Shown: positions 25,612 to 36,539 of the stretch, one piece after another
How the letters are laid out: every line of letters begins with the position of its first letter
Position numbering within the stretch: position 1 is the first letter of the stretch
Source: Portulaca oleracea
Lineage: Eukaryota; Streptophyta; Magnoliopsida; Caryophyllales; Portulacaceae
DNA length: 64,000 nucleotides
Assembly (NCBI GenBank): GCA_029582165.1
Contig: CM055868.1
Coordinates: 24,892,891 to 24,956,890 of the forward strand
Direction of reading: 5' to 3'
Program-made: the position numbers and the translations under genes
The notes under the pieces: generated by a model
Databases searched by the model: none
What the model saw: only the letters and a program-made list of their open reading frames with translations
Told to the model about the DNA's origin: nothing

Positions 25612-26624
25612 ACCAAAAATAAACATTTAAAATTATATTAGTAATTATTAAATGGCAACTTCATACTAAATGATTGATATATTGCATAAAAAAATAAATA
25701 ATTAATTGATTAAAATACTTTTATGGAGTTATGTGCATAGCAAATAATTCATGAATCTAACTAAAATCTTAATAAAAGTTTATAAGTTACATAAAATAAG
25801 AAAGGTTTAAACTATGTGGCATATGTTTATTCTATCAAAAAAATATAGCATAAATTTAGAAATGATGGAAATTCATCATTACGTTTTAATGTTATAAGAA
25901 AATGAAAGTCTACGTTAGTTGATATCTTAAAAAAGGGGGAGGGAGTCAGAAAGAAAAAAAGAAATTGCAAAAATTAAAGCATATAAATAATTAGATTTTA
26001 AGCGGAGAAACTTTGAACATTTTAATTAAATATTCAATTATCTAATCGTAAACTAAAATCAAAGCAAATGTTAGCTGTCATATAGAAGTTATGGCTCGGG
26101 GAAAATTTGAAGACTTACAGACTAAAAGTTGCTAAAGAATAATAGGGGAAGATTAAAAAATGGTAAAATGAAGTTTGATAAAGAGATGTATTTTAAGTTC
26201 AAAGATCCCTCTATTGATAAAATTCTAACAAAGTTAACTGAAATGATAATCATAAAGATAGTTATAACAGAATATAAATTAAGGATCAAATCAAATGATA
26301 ATAAAAATAATTTAATAGAGAACATTACAAATTATACTTTAAAATGGTCAAAAGAAATAAATTTAAATCAATTCAACATGGACATTACAAAAGGAAAACT
26401 AAGAGGAGAGGCTACTGTCTTTATTGACATTCAAATTGGCAATATTATATTCTATAATTCAATCAAATTTAACATATCTTCTCTTAAATCTAAAAAACAA
26501 AGAAAACTACTAACATAATTAGGATCATACCATATTTTGGAAATACAAAATTAAAAGGATTTGAATAATATGGTTTTTAATTTTTATATATAATTAACTT
26601 GTAAATATTTAAAAAATGACATGT
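25612..26624. other. AT-rich DNA with one unassigned frame
   Basis: Very AT-rich DNA without recognisable genes. One plus-strand frame at 26129-26518 is described separately. The rest shows short A and T runs only. Confidence 0.4.
26129..26518 (+). CDS. Unassigned 129-residue frame
   Basis: I do not recognise this frame. It is long for such AT-rich DNA, where TAA and TAG stops are frequent. It encodes a Lys/Ile/Asn-rich protein with alternating hydrophobic and charged segments (LTEMIIIKIVITEYKL; GEATVFIDIQIGNIIFYNS). There is no signal peptide, membrane helix or known motif, and no neighbour hints at a role. It could be a fragment of an old element or chance. Low confidence that it is a gene. 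Confidence 0.2.
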   Translation: MLKNNRGRLKNGKMKFDKEMYFKFKDPSIDKILTKLTEMIIIKIVITEYKLRIKSNDNKNNLIENITNYTLKWSKEINLNQFNMDITKGKLRGEATVFIDIQIGNIIFYNSIKFNISSLKSKKQRKLLT

Positions 26625-26629
26625 ATGAC

Positions 26630-27680
26630 TGTTCGGTTGTGGTAATTTGGGGTAAAAGAGTAAGGGTTGTCGAATCCACAGGGATGGTGTGTTAGGTTTT
26701 CAGGAAATTGGTTTGATAAGGGTTTCAAATTGCAGGAAGCAGTAAATAATTTAAACTAAGTAAACTAAACTAATTAGGAATTCAAACTAGGAAAACATGA
26801 ACTAGGAAATAAAACTATACTAAAGAAACTAAACTAGGAAACAAGAAAACAAGAAATTGAAAACAAAACCTAACTACTAGAACAAGAACAAGAAACTAAA
26901 CAAGAAATCAAAAGCATAATCAAGAAATCAATTAAAAACCGTGGAAGTAAAAACTAAATTAATTACTAAATGTAAAGCAGAAAACATTAACCTGAAGGTT
27001 TGATATTTACTCTAATCTTGAATCTTGAATCTTTGAATCACAAATCTTTCTCCCGAACAAAAAAGAAAGGTGTGATTTGGATTACTAAGACTGCTCGAAT
27101 CCTCACCTGAAGGGAGAATTCGAGGAACCTTAATCCTCCGCTTCACTAAAAAGTGGAATTTTTGTGGAACTAATACTAATGAAATTCAGAATAGCGAAAC
27201 AGAAAGTAAGGAACAACAAAGAACAAGAACTTGAATTAGTCTTGAACGAGAATGTAAATTACAATCGCGGAATTGAAAGAAAACTTAAAGAAACTAAAGA
27301 AAGCTTAAAACTAAAACTGAAACTTAAAGAAACTAAAGAAGAACTAAAAACTAACGACCTACTATAATTGATGAAACTAAAGGCTAATGTATAAAGTATA
27401 TATGGAAAAGTTTAGGAAGGGAAAATAAAATAAATCTCTCCAAAACCCTAACGGCCGCCGCGGAAAAGAAAACACAGAAAGTCCAGCCAACACAGTCCGT
27501 GTTGGGCCTGTTTTTGTTGCAAACGTTGGATTTTTCAGCACTTTTGATTCCCTTTTTTCGCTTTCCTTTGATTTAACTTACAAAACACAAAATTATCATA
27601 ACTAATATATAATTAAGGGGTTAAAACAAGCAAAACACCTTATAAAATGATATTAATTCGGCTCGGAACGAGACCGAACA
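26630..27680. repeat. Solo LTR
   Basis: A 1051-bp unit with 8-bp inverted ends TGTTCGGT and ACCGAACA, bounded by TG...CA and flanked by a 5-bp duplication atgac (26625-26629 and 27681-27685). It has no interior, so it looks like an LTR left after recombination between two LTRs. The middle is rich in GAAACTAAA phrases. CAACACAGTCCGTGTTG at 27488-27504 matches a dyad box in the LTR at 59.9 kb. Family not assigned. Confidence 0.85.
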
Positions 27681-28193
27681 ATGACTAACTAATTGTAGAC
27701 ACCGAATTTTGGCACATAAATATATAGCATATCTATATAAACAAAGTATAAATAAAGCATAAGAAGTCGATCGATGAGCTAGTTCGGACATCGGATTTTA
27801 GCATAGATTTTATGTACTTTTGAATGTAAATTTTTTTTTTATGTATTTTAGTTAGAAAGTTAGGAAATAAGGAAAATAAGGGAAGCCAAAGCCGAAACCA
27901 AAAGACTTGCATGCATGCACTTTACATGCTCAAGATTATGAGGGAAATGGCATACACAAATTTTACGTAAAAATGATTAAATCTAAGTCATGCATGCCAT
28001 GCATGGGCTACGTAAAAGTAACATGCAAGGAGCTACAAGAGGTCCCAAGATCAAGCCTCCATGCAAGCATTATTATCCAAGGATTTCCAAGCCAAGACAC
28101 TTGCTCGCATGCACTCTAAATGCACAAGTACGGATAAAAACGCATGCATCATTACATGTGAATTTCCTAACTTAGTGCATGTACAATCTTTAA

Positions 28194-28697
28194 CAGGCTT
28201 GGCCCCGGGGGTAGGCCAGAGGGGCCATCGCCCAGGGCCCAATATTTTCTCCATAAATTGCTTTGGTATTAAGGGGCCCCAACAGCCCAATCAAGATTGT
28301 TAAAGGGCCTCAACTCCCACTGTACTAAAAAATCGCCCAACTATCCAATACTTATATGGGCCCAATGGCCCACCGCTCACCCTCACTCTCACCGTTTTTC
28401 CTGTCTTCCAGGCCCTTCTCTTCTTCCTCCTTAATGGAATTTAGGATTAATTCCATTGAGGCCCTGTAACAATTTTCTATCAAAATAAACCTAACCCTAA
28501 AACAAAATCAAAAGCAAAATAATAGCCACTTTCTTTCATACAGTGACCTGGATTTAAATCAGAGCAAGATCCAGGTGTGTCATCTTCAAAAAGATGCATG
28601 GCCCTAAACGCCATTGAATTATGTTGCTTCTTTCTCTCTCACCTCCCCATTCGTCTTTCTCTATATGGCCATCTTCCCACTGCCCCTTTCCTTCTCT

Positions 28698-28729
<32 letters not shown>

Positions 28730-29661
28730 ATCTCAATCCATACTCCTAACCATGGCTAACAGTGCTTACTCACGCACCCACTTGATGCCATTATGAAACT
28801 ATGCATTAGTGGGGTGGAGAGTTAATTTACTTCGAAATATCACATTAATATCATGTCTCTCTTTCTCTCTCTTTCTAGATTTCATTGTTATGTTAGCCAT
28901 GGTTAATGGAATTTGGTTAATGAAATCTAGAAAGACACACAGAAGAAAGAGAGAGAAAGAAGAAACAATTGTCCTTCCATTTTGGTTAATGAAATCTGGG
29001 CAATTGCCTCGAATCACCCAAAAAAAAAGATAATTGAGGAGTTGTGATCAAATCTATTAATAATTAATTGATTAACTTTTGGTTGAATCTATATATTTTA
29101 GATTTGAAAGTTTTCATTGTTAATTTTAGGTAAGTATTACGGCGAAATACATGATATTGATGAATTCATTGTAAAGTTTGGTTTCCACAATAAAAAGAAA
29201 ATGCATAGCATGTGGAACTTACTAATTTTGACTAACTAATCTAGTATAATGGAAATGAGATATATATCTTCAATTTGACCCATTTTTTTTTTTTAATTTT
29301 AAGCCATATTTGTTTCTCTTACAACCAAATGCTCGATCTTTGATTACTATGTAAATTATGTGTACTTCCATGTGAGCAGCAATTTCCCAATTGTTATTAT
29401 GATTAGATATTTATTATCAACTTTTTGCGTCTCTTTTGCTATTGTTTATATAATATATAGATTCGTTTTAAAATATACAATTAGTGGCGGTGGATTTAGT
29501 TAACTTATTATCTTTAAATATTATATTTACTTTGTTAATTGCTATTGTTTGACACTTTCTTGGTATTGTATACATGTTAGATGTATTTTTTAGAAGGGCC
29601 CCAATTTAAAAGTCGGTCAATTATACTGCTTGGGGCCCCAAAAATATCAAGACCGGGCCTG
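28194..29661. mobile_element. hAT-type non-autonomous DNA transposon
   Basis: A 1468-bp insertion with termini CAGGCTTGG and its inverted counterpart CCGGGCCTG, subterminal GGGCCC/GGGGCCCC blocks, and an 8-bp duplication ATCTTTA(A/C) at 28186-28193 and 29662-29669 with one mismatch. The 8-bp duplication and G/C-rich ends are typical of hAT elements. No transposase frame is visible. A (TC)n tract lies at 28692-28719. Confidence 0.8.
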
Positions 29662-30189
29662 ATCTTTACGTAAGCAATCAAGCTTCATTTAGCCATGAAA
29701 GCCATGCAAAAACTATGTAAAGATCACATGCAAAAACCTCCAAGAGGTCTCAAGTTCAAGACCTTATAAAAACATGCATAAAGCTTGCAAATAAGCTCCC
29801 ACCGTCCAAGAGTATGAACATGCTAACTTTGAAGTCATTCTTTCACACCTCACCGTCCAAGGAATGCATGGAACAATCAGATTCATTCCCCCTCCATCTG
29901 GTGGCCGATCGGCCTTGAGGGTTGACCATATGTGGTTCATTCACCACGAGCCACCGTCCACCCAAGAACATCTCCCCATTGCTGCCTTGCAATCTGTGCA
30001 TGTTGACCACGAATTGCATATGATTGAAAGGGGAGTGTATGTGATTATATTCATGTATCTTGAAGCCTCTCCTTCACCTATAAATACTACCTCTTTCCAA
30101 AGCTAAACTCACTCACTCAATCATTCACTCATTCTTCCCCCTACACTCTCATTCATCCATCCTCTCATTCCTCTCATCACTCCCTACTA

Positions 30190-30870
30190 ATCTAATATCA
30201 TCATTCTACTACTCTTTTTCTATCACCTTTCCACCATTCTCTTATCATCCTAATTTCCCTATCTTCATCCTCTTAAACTCCTAACCCATACTTTCATACT
30301 ATCCCCACCATTCTTACACAAAAGCCCCACAAAAGCATCCTAAAAACACCACTAAAAAACCCATAAAAAGAAGCCTTTTTTCCTACACCTTCTCCATCAT
30401 CTTTCCACCATGTTCTTAACATCATAATCTTTGTTCTTCCATCTTCTTCCATCCTCTAATCCATACTCTCATACTATCCCTCACCACACTTACATAAATA
30501 TCTCATAAAACCTCCCAAAAACACCATAAAATTATCCTAAAAGCCTACAAAAAGAACTCCTTTTTCCTACTCTTCCTTTTATCCCTTTCTTACCACTTTT
30601 CCTACCATAATCTCCATTTCTCCACCTTCTTAAAACCTCTAAATATTCACCTTCATATTATTCCCTTTATCTCTACATAAACACCACAAAATCTCACAAA
30701 AGAGTCTTTCTTCCTATCCTTATTTCCTACCGTTTTTCCTATCATCTCCATCTCTAGTCTCTACCATATTCTTATCATCATAATCTTCATCTTCCTACTC
30801 TTATCTCCATTCTTACTTTATCTTCCATAAAGTTTCTAAAAGCTCCATAAAAAGTCTAACCTCTCTACTA
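30190..30870 (+). repeat. About 176-bp imperfect tandem repeats in the LTR
   Basis: Four diverged units carry 'ccatac-ttcatactatccc' followed by 'cacaaaa' and 'ccataaaaag' phrases; the first two anchors are 176 bp apart (30285, 30461) and the next about 180 bp on. They are C/T-rich on this strand and lie downstream of the TATA box, so they would be in the transcribed part of the LTR. Confidence 0.6.
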
Positions 30871-30880
30871 TGCAACACAT

Positions 30881-31016
30881 TACACCATACTAGACATTGC
30901 ATTTGCTGTGTACAAATCATCGAGGTATACAAATAAGGCAAGTACAGAACATTGGAAGACCATTGCAAGAGTAATTGGATACTTCGAAAATGACATTTGA
31001 CTTAGGCCTTTTATAT
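30881..31016 (+). pseudogene. Ty1/copia RT-RNase H linker fragment
   Basis: About 135 bp translate to LDIAFAVYKSSRYTNKAS, then EHWKTIARVIGYF, a stop, and LRPFIF. These are the conserved copia phrases before RNase H. No other copia sequence flanks it, so it is a filler-like captured piece within the LTR. Confidence 0.75.
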
Positions 31017-31520
31017 TCAAAACACCACAAAAAGAGCCTTTTTCCCACCCTTTTCTCATCCTTTTTCATCCATCTTTTCCATCCACTTTTGGCACTATTT
31101 TGGCATCTTCAAGAGGGTCATTCAAGGCATTCAAAGGAGCTTCTATAAGGCTAGGAAAGGCTTCCCTTAAAAGGTCACGATGTAAGCTTTTAATTGTTCC
31201 CCTTTTATGTAAATAAAGTGTACATGTTGTACTTTCTTTTATTCTTATTTGTTGCATGTTCAATGATGTAATTCTATAAAGTTCCTATCTATCTATCTTC
31301 CAAACTTTATAAAAGCATACTTAAAACTTTTAGTAGTCTTTCCTTTTGTGAAAAGCGAACTCAAAAAGTTTCTACCTTTCGAGTTCGTAGCCTTACCCCC
31401 GGATCCATTCTTGGGTTTCATAGGCGGAGTCTTTCTTGTTTTTCCTTTTTTGTTTGTCTTGCCTTTTCCCCTTAAAAAGTCGGGTGGCGACTCCCATTTC
31501 GAAATAAAAGCACATCGGGT

Positions 31521-32309
31521 TGCATAAACTATGGTAAAAAATGATTTTACAACGTGCTGATGCAACTTTATGGCCTTTTCTTTATGTATTTCTAAATAAT
31601 GCTTGCATAAATTACTTTCTTCCGAGCCTAACATTTAAATAAGCAATTTGGGTTAAATTTAAAAGAGTTTGGAACAAGTGGATGTTCACTCTTAGAAGTT
31701 TAATTCAATAACTCATAAAATGCATAAGTGAAAGGAAAGTGATTTTACAAATAATATTCACGAAACGTGTAATTGAAAGTCCTCAAAGAGGTTTTTTTTT
31801 TTAAAGGTTCAAACCCCATCACGAATCATCAAATCACACCACAATCCACGTGGACGTTCAGAAGTCCGAACGGCGAGGAAAAATGTCCACATAATCAATC
31901 CCAAAAAAAGACAATGGAAAAATATTAAAAAAAAATATAAAATGTGTAGTTTGATTTGTAAGCACTTGCGCTAGACAACAATACCTTACTCAATCTTTTA
32001 CTATTCAATAATTCTGCTAATAAAATAATATTTAGAAAGACATTTCTCCTAATAAACCAATAAGCTATTCTAGAAGCAATCACCTTACATTATTCAATGA
32101 TTCTTGATTATTTTTTAAAGATATCAACAATAATTTTATACCTACACAACATAAAAATTCAAAATAATTATAAGAAAAAGAAATTCTAAAAATATATTAA
32201 TAAGAAATTTATGCAAAATAATGACAAAAACATTGTGTATACATGCAAATACATATTACAACAACAATGCTTTGCAAAAGTATTTGAGTTGCACCCTAAA
32301 TTGGTATCT
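31521..32309. other. AT-rich intergenic or decayed LTR DNA
   Basis: The end of the 27.7 kb LTR must lie in or before this stretch. Nothing else is recognised; long A/T runs near 31920 and 32150 dominate. Confidence 0.35.
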
Positions 32310-32317
32310 ATAAGAAG

Positions 32318-32829
32318 TAGACCTGTCAATTCGAGCGGACTAGTTACGGGTCGATCGTATATTAGGTGCGGGTAAATATGGGTCGGGTGTACTTCGGGTT
32401 CGAGTAAATACGTGTGGCGTATTTCGATTTTGGGTCAACCCAACGGGTTATGATTGCGACCTTTTTTTACTTTTTCTTAAAAAAAATTATTTTTAAATAT
32501 TATTTTTGGTACAATATACATAACAAAGTACGATTATCTTCTAGTACCGATAGATTATTGTAAATGTTTCAACTTAAATTAGATAAATAACATATAAATG
32601 AGTTGCAGTTATAATTCTAATAATCATGAATTTAAACGAAAGGTCACAAATTCTAATAGATTAGAACGTAAAAAAATAGAGTTTTCGGGTCAAACGGACG
32701 GGTCAGGTTTGATCCGCTAATTTGCGGATTTTTAAGATTTGGTATATTTCAGGTTCTGGTCGAAAAAAATATGTTCAAAACCCAGAATTTTCGGGCAGGT
32801 TTGAGTCCGGTCAAAGATTGACAGGTCTA
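32318..32829. repeat. hAT MITE
   Basis: A 512-bp element with inverted ends TAGACCTGTCAAT and ATTGACAGGTCTA and a perfect 8-bp duplication ATAAGAAG (32310-32317, 32830-32837). Subterminal parts repeat GGGTCGGG/CGGGTC phrases. It carries no coding capacity. Confidence 0.9.
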
Positions 32830-32837
32830 ATAAGAAG

Positions 32838-33453
32838 CAATATGTGATGAGTCATTTAACGAAAAGAGGGAAAAACAACCATTTCTCAATGTTATTGTTA
32901 CAACGACATTCTCAATATTATAATCATTTCTCTTTCAGTTTGGAAAGAAATAATATTCTTCAACCTTGTATTTTTAGAATCCAACTTGCAAAATATGGGT
33001 TATAATGAGATAAGATGTTTTCCAAAAAAAAAAGAGATAAAATCTTCATAAATAATTTAATATAATATAGAATAAAAAAAAGTGTTACCTTTAGAGAATT
33101 CTTATGTCTTTAAATCATACAAAAATGACCAGGTTTATTAAGGCTTCCATTAGTTACAAATAGAGCTAGGCAACGGGCCGGGTCAGGGCCGACCCTTTAC
33201 TCTTATGGGCTAGGGTCAGGTCAACACTTTTGAGACAAGGAGTAGGGTTGGGTCATGGGTCGGCTGACTCTGACCCGTCCATGACCCACCCACTAAAATC
33301 TGATTTTTTTTCTACTGTATTTTTATTCAAGTCTGACTTACTGTACTCGGACTTTCAAAATAATTTTGCTATGCCTTTGGTGTTCTCCACTCATCTTGAT
33401 TGCATTCAACATTCTCCTCAATTCAAAGTTTTTTTTTTGGCTACTGACCTACT
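32838..33453. other. Intergenic DNA with a possible truncated hAT MITE
   Basis: At 33165-33300 a block starting TAGAGCTAGGCAACGGG and rich in GGGTC and GACCC resembles the left half of a hAT MITE; no right end is seen before the Tat LTR at 33454. The rest is AT-rich. Confidence 0.4.
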
Positions 33454-35253
33454 TGTAGGACTCGGAAAATTCCCGTTGGGGGATATTGTTTCGGATGCGC
33501 TACTTAAGTGATCGGAAGCCGACTAAGGTTGCTTAATCCTTAAATAAGGATATTTTTATTTTCGAAATTCATTTTCGGGGTGATGAAACTTTATTTATTT
33601 TACAAATCCTTTTTTTGTTATTTAAATACTTGAAATTACACCAAAATATATTAATAATGGTTTAAAACCGTCCCAAACACCAAATTCAGGCCCAATAGGA
33701 AGCAGGCGGGCCCCCATAGCCTGCCAAAACCCACGCGGGTTTTGGCAAACCTTGGGCCGGGCCGCCTGTTTCCCTGGGCAAGAGAAAGGGTGTCGGAAAC
33801 AATAAAACCCGCATGGGCTTTATCGATTCCTGACCCACTTTCTCTCGGTTTTAACCTTGAATTGGGTGACAGGAAGGTGTTAAACCATTTTTTAATTATT
33901 TTAGTGTAAATTCAAACGGATTATACAAATAATAAAAGAGTCGCCAGTTGATTTAAGGAAACCGACAAACCATAAAAACAATAAAAATAACTCCGGTCTA
34001 TGAAACCCGATTCTAAGTCCGGGGGTAAGGTTACGAATTTGAGAATTATAAGAATTTTCGAATTCGCCTGTTAGAAAACAGACTCTACTAAAATTGACAT
34101 TAAAATGAAAGAGAGTGGGGAGAAGTTTAATTAATTTCGCAAAATTACATTCTTAACATGCGATATAAAACAAGGTTTTAATTTACAAAATGTGCACAAG
34201 TAATAGAAATGAAATACAAATTACATAATTAAGTAATACAATGATAAGAAAGTGAGAGCGAACCTCTTTGATTTAATAGCCCGAATGCGTCGTCCGTGGA
34301 CCTTGACTTTGCTTTGACTTGGTGGATGGGAAAAATGAATGTGAGGATGGTAGTAGGATAATACGTGAGTGATGATTTCGGTAAAGTAAGGGGATGGTAA
34401 TAAGAGAATATGATGAGAGATTAGTTGAGAATAATGGGATGATTTATGAGTGTACTTGGTGGGATTATGATGATAATTGGTGAAAATGAATGGAATAGAG
34501 GGGGGTATTTATAGGTGATGAGGGTGGTGTTTAGGATGGAAATGGAGGGAGACACATCCCTTGGATCATGCCCTCCATCCCCATGCAATCACATATCATC
34601 CAAGTCAAGGGCAAAGGTCAAACACACATGGGCTAATATCATGGGGATGATCGAGATTTTTGGCGCCAGATTCTGGAAGATAAACCCCGCGCGAGTTTTA
34701 TAATTCCCGCACATAGATCGCTGACGTGGACGGATCAAAACAACGCGCTTTGGCCAGTAGATAACCCACGTGGGTTTTGAAGTCTGGGCTGGGGCGCGCC
34801 TTGGGCCTGTTCTTATTTCTGGGCCGCTTCTGACATCTAAAACCCGTGCGGGTTTTGGCAGACTTATGGGCCAGATTTTCTTACTGGGCCAGATTTCTGG
34901 GCCTGAGAGTTGTTAAAACCCGCGTGGGTTTTGAATTGGATAAGTGTGACTTCAAACAGCCATAACTCTTTCATCCGGAATCCGATTGAGGCAATTCAAA
35001 AGGCATTGGAAAACTTATGATGTGTACTTTACTCTCATAAAAAGAAATGGGGCCAACGAGACTTGTGAAAAAAATGGGATTCAAAATGATGGACATATGT
35101 ATGTGGAAAGGGTGGAAAATGAAGGCTTTTTGTTGTGGGTTGACCCGGTAACTCTTCATTGATGGAGGCCCAGTGACTTGGCTTTCCTTCTAGCCTCTTT
35201 TCTTGTTGTGCTTGATTTATACACTTGTCCCGGTACAAAATCCGGTGTCTACA
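33454..35253 (-). repeat. 3' LTR of the Tat-like element
   Basis: An 1800-bp LTR with ends TGTAGGAC... and ...GTGTCTACA on the plus strand. On the minus strand CTATAAATAC at 34507-34516 is a likely TATA box. It shares with 60874-62468 the block around 'ggggtaaggttacga' and 'gagtcgccagttgattta', and the 3' block 'agtcggcttccgatc'. Six AAAACCC...GGGTTTT-type boxes lie at 33726, 33804, 34682, 34762, 34839 and 34915. Confidence 0.82.
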
Positions 35254-35268
35254 GAGACCCCCCACTTT
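35254..35268 (-). other. Polypurine tract of the Tat-like element
   Basis: The minus strand reads AAAGTGGGGGGTCTC directly before the LTR. Confidence 0.7.
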
Positions 35269-35359
35269 GATCGAATCCGAATATGACGAAGGTCAAAGTA
35301 GACTTGATGTCTGTCTTGATGCTGGCGGTGCTCTTTTATACGGCGACCACATGATGTTG

Positions 35360-35830
35360 CTGATGATGATGTCATCGGTAATATTTAGGTGGCAACCGTT
35401 GGACGACTCCTGCTGAAGATGTCGTTGGAGACCTTTAAGTGAAATCCGTTGCACGACTGACGCTGATGAAGAGGTCGTTGGTAACCTTTAGGTGGCAACC
35501 GTTGGACGACTGATGCTCAGCATATCGTTGGAGACCTTTAAGTGGAATTCGTTTGGACGACTGTTGCTGCTGATGAGGTCGTCGGTAACCTTTAGGTGGC
35601 AACCGTTGGACGACTGATGCTGAGAATGTCGTTGGAGACCTTTATGTGGCATCCATTTCAATGACTGTTATTGCTAACATCGTCAGAGACCTTTATGTGG
35701 AACCCGTTGGACGATTGTTGCTGACGATATCGTTGGAGGCCTTTGAGTGGCAAACGTTGGACGACTGTCGCTAACGACATCGTTGGAGGCCTTTAGGTGG
35801 CAACCGTTGAACGACTGTCGATGATGGTGC
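35360..35830. repeat. About 51-bp tandem array
   Basis: Nine or so units of 50-53 bp built on 'tcgttggagacctttaagtggcaaccgttggacgactg'. Units alternate between 'ggagacc' and 'ggtaacc' forms, hinting at a two-unit higher-order repeat of about 103 bp in the left half. It lies just inside the 3' LTR, in the 3' untranslated part of the element. Confidence 0.85.
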
Positions 35831-35999
35831 TCTTTTATGTGGCTACCGGATGATGGTGCTCGTTTATGTGGCAACCTGAAAATCACAAGAAAATTAAGTA
35901 TTAGTTTTTGGAAATGCAAATGGGTTTAGATTTTTACCTGAGCTTTGGAAATATCCGGGCCGCAGTCTTAGGGCCATCCGTTTTAGGTTGTGAGGGTGG

Positions 36000-36500
36000 A
36001 TGCTGTCGGTGCTCTTTTATGTGGTGATCGGAAGATGGATACTGTCGGCGCTCTTTTATGTGGCGGCCGGATGATGGATGATGATGGCTCCTTTTAGCGG
36101 CGACCGGAAGATGGATGTTGTCGGCGCTCTTTTGTGTGGCGGCTTGATGATGGATGATGATGGCGTCTTTTAGCAGCGACGCGGTGTCAGTGATGGCTCC
36201 CTGTCTGGCAGATTGATCGCTGATGACCTCCCTTTCTCCTTTGTTTCTGTCGATGTCCAAGTCTTTCCCCGTGTCGATGATGCCCATTGGATATTCCCGA
36301 GATAGGTCGGATTTTCCCGATGTGGTTGATGATGACCAACAGATCCTCCCGAGGTGAATCGATGTTGATGATGCCTAACGGATTCTCCCTAGGCGAATCG
36401 GATTTTCCCGATGTTGATCGGATTTTCCCGACATTGATGGTGATGCCTAAAGGATTTTCCCGAGGCAAATCGGATTTGCCCGATGCGGATGATTGTGTCA
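36000..36500. repeat. Further tandem arrays in the Tat-like interior
   Basis: First, 36000-36180 repeats 'ggcgctcttttatgtggcggccggatgatgg'. Second, 36285-36490 repeats 'gattttcccga' with 'gatgatgcctaa' spacers. Different sequence from the 51-bp array but the same region of the element. Confidence 0.7.
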
Positions 36501-36539
36501 CTGGCATACCTGGCAGACTAGAGATCGTTATGAGGATGA

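Larger units (their letters stand above)
27694..31520 (+). repeat. Tat/Ogre-like LTR, interrupted by a hAT element
   Basis: It starts TGTAGACACCGAATTTTGG, the terminus seen at 35253 and 56596 in reverse and, in diverged form, at 60874. A CTATAAATAC box stands at 30079-30088, as in the 34.5 and 56.2 kb LTRs. Near the right end come GTAGCCTTACCCCC and GTGGCGACTCCC, matching the conserved block at 61860-61960. The right terminus is not found. Inside lie a hAT element (28194-29661), a set of about 176-bp repeats (30190-30870) and a copia pol fragment. CATGCA motifs are dense at 27905-28150. Confidence 0.62.

Noticed and set aside
27164..27367. Lys/Glu-rich 67-codon frame
   Set aside because: It arises from the repeated GAAACTAAA low-complexity part of the solo LTR.
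31861..31900. tRNA gene suggested by a GTTC-like phrase
   Set aside because: No cloverleaf or B box could be assembled; no tRNA gene was recognised anywhere in the window.
33230..33511. 93-codon plus-strand frame near 33.3 kb
   Set aside because: It crosses from a MITE-like block into the Tat LTR and has no motif.
35360..35830. CRISPR-like array
   Set aside because: Units are contiguous tandem repeats without unique spacers, and this is a plant nuclear genome.
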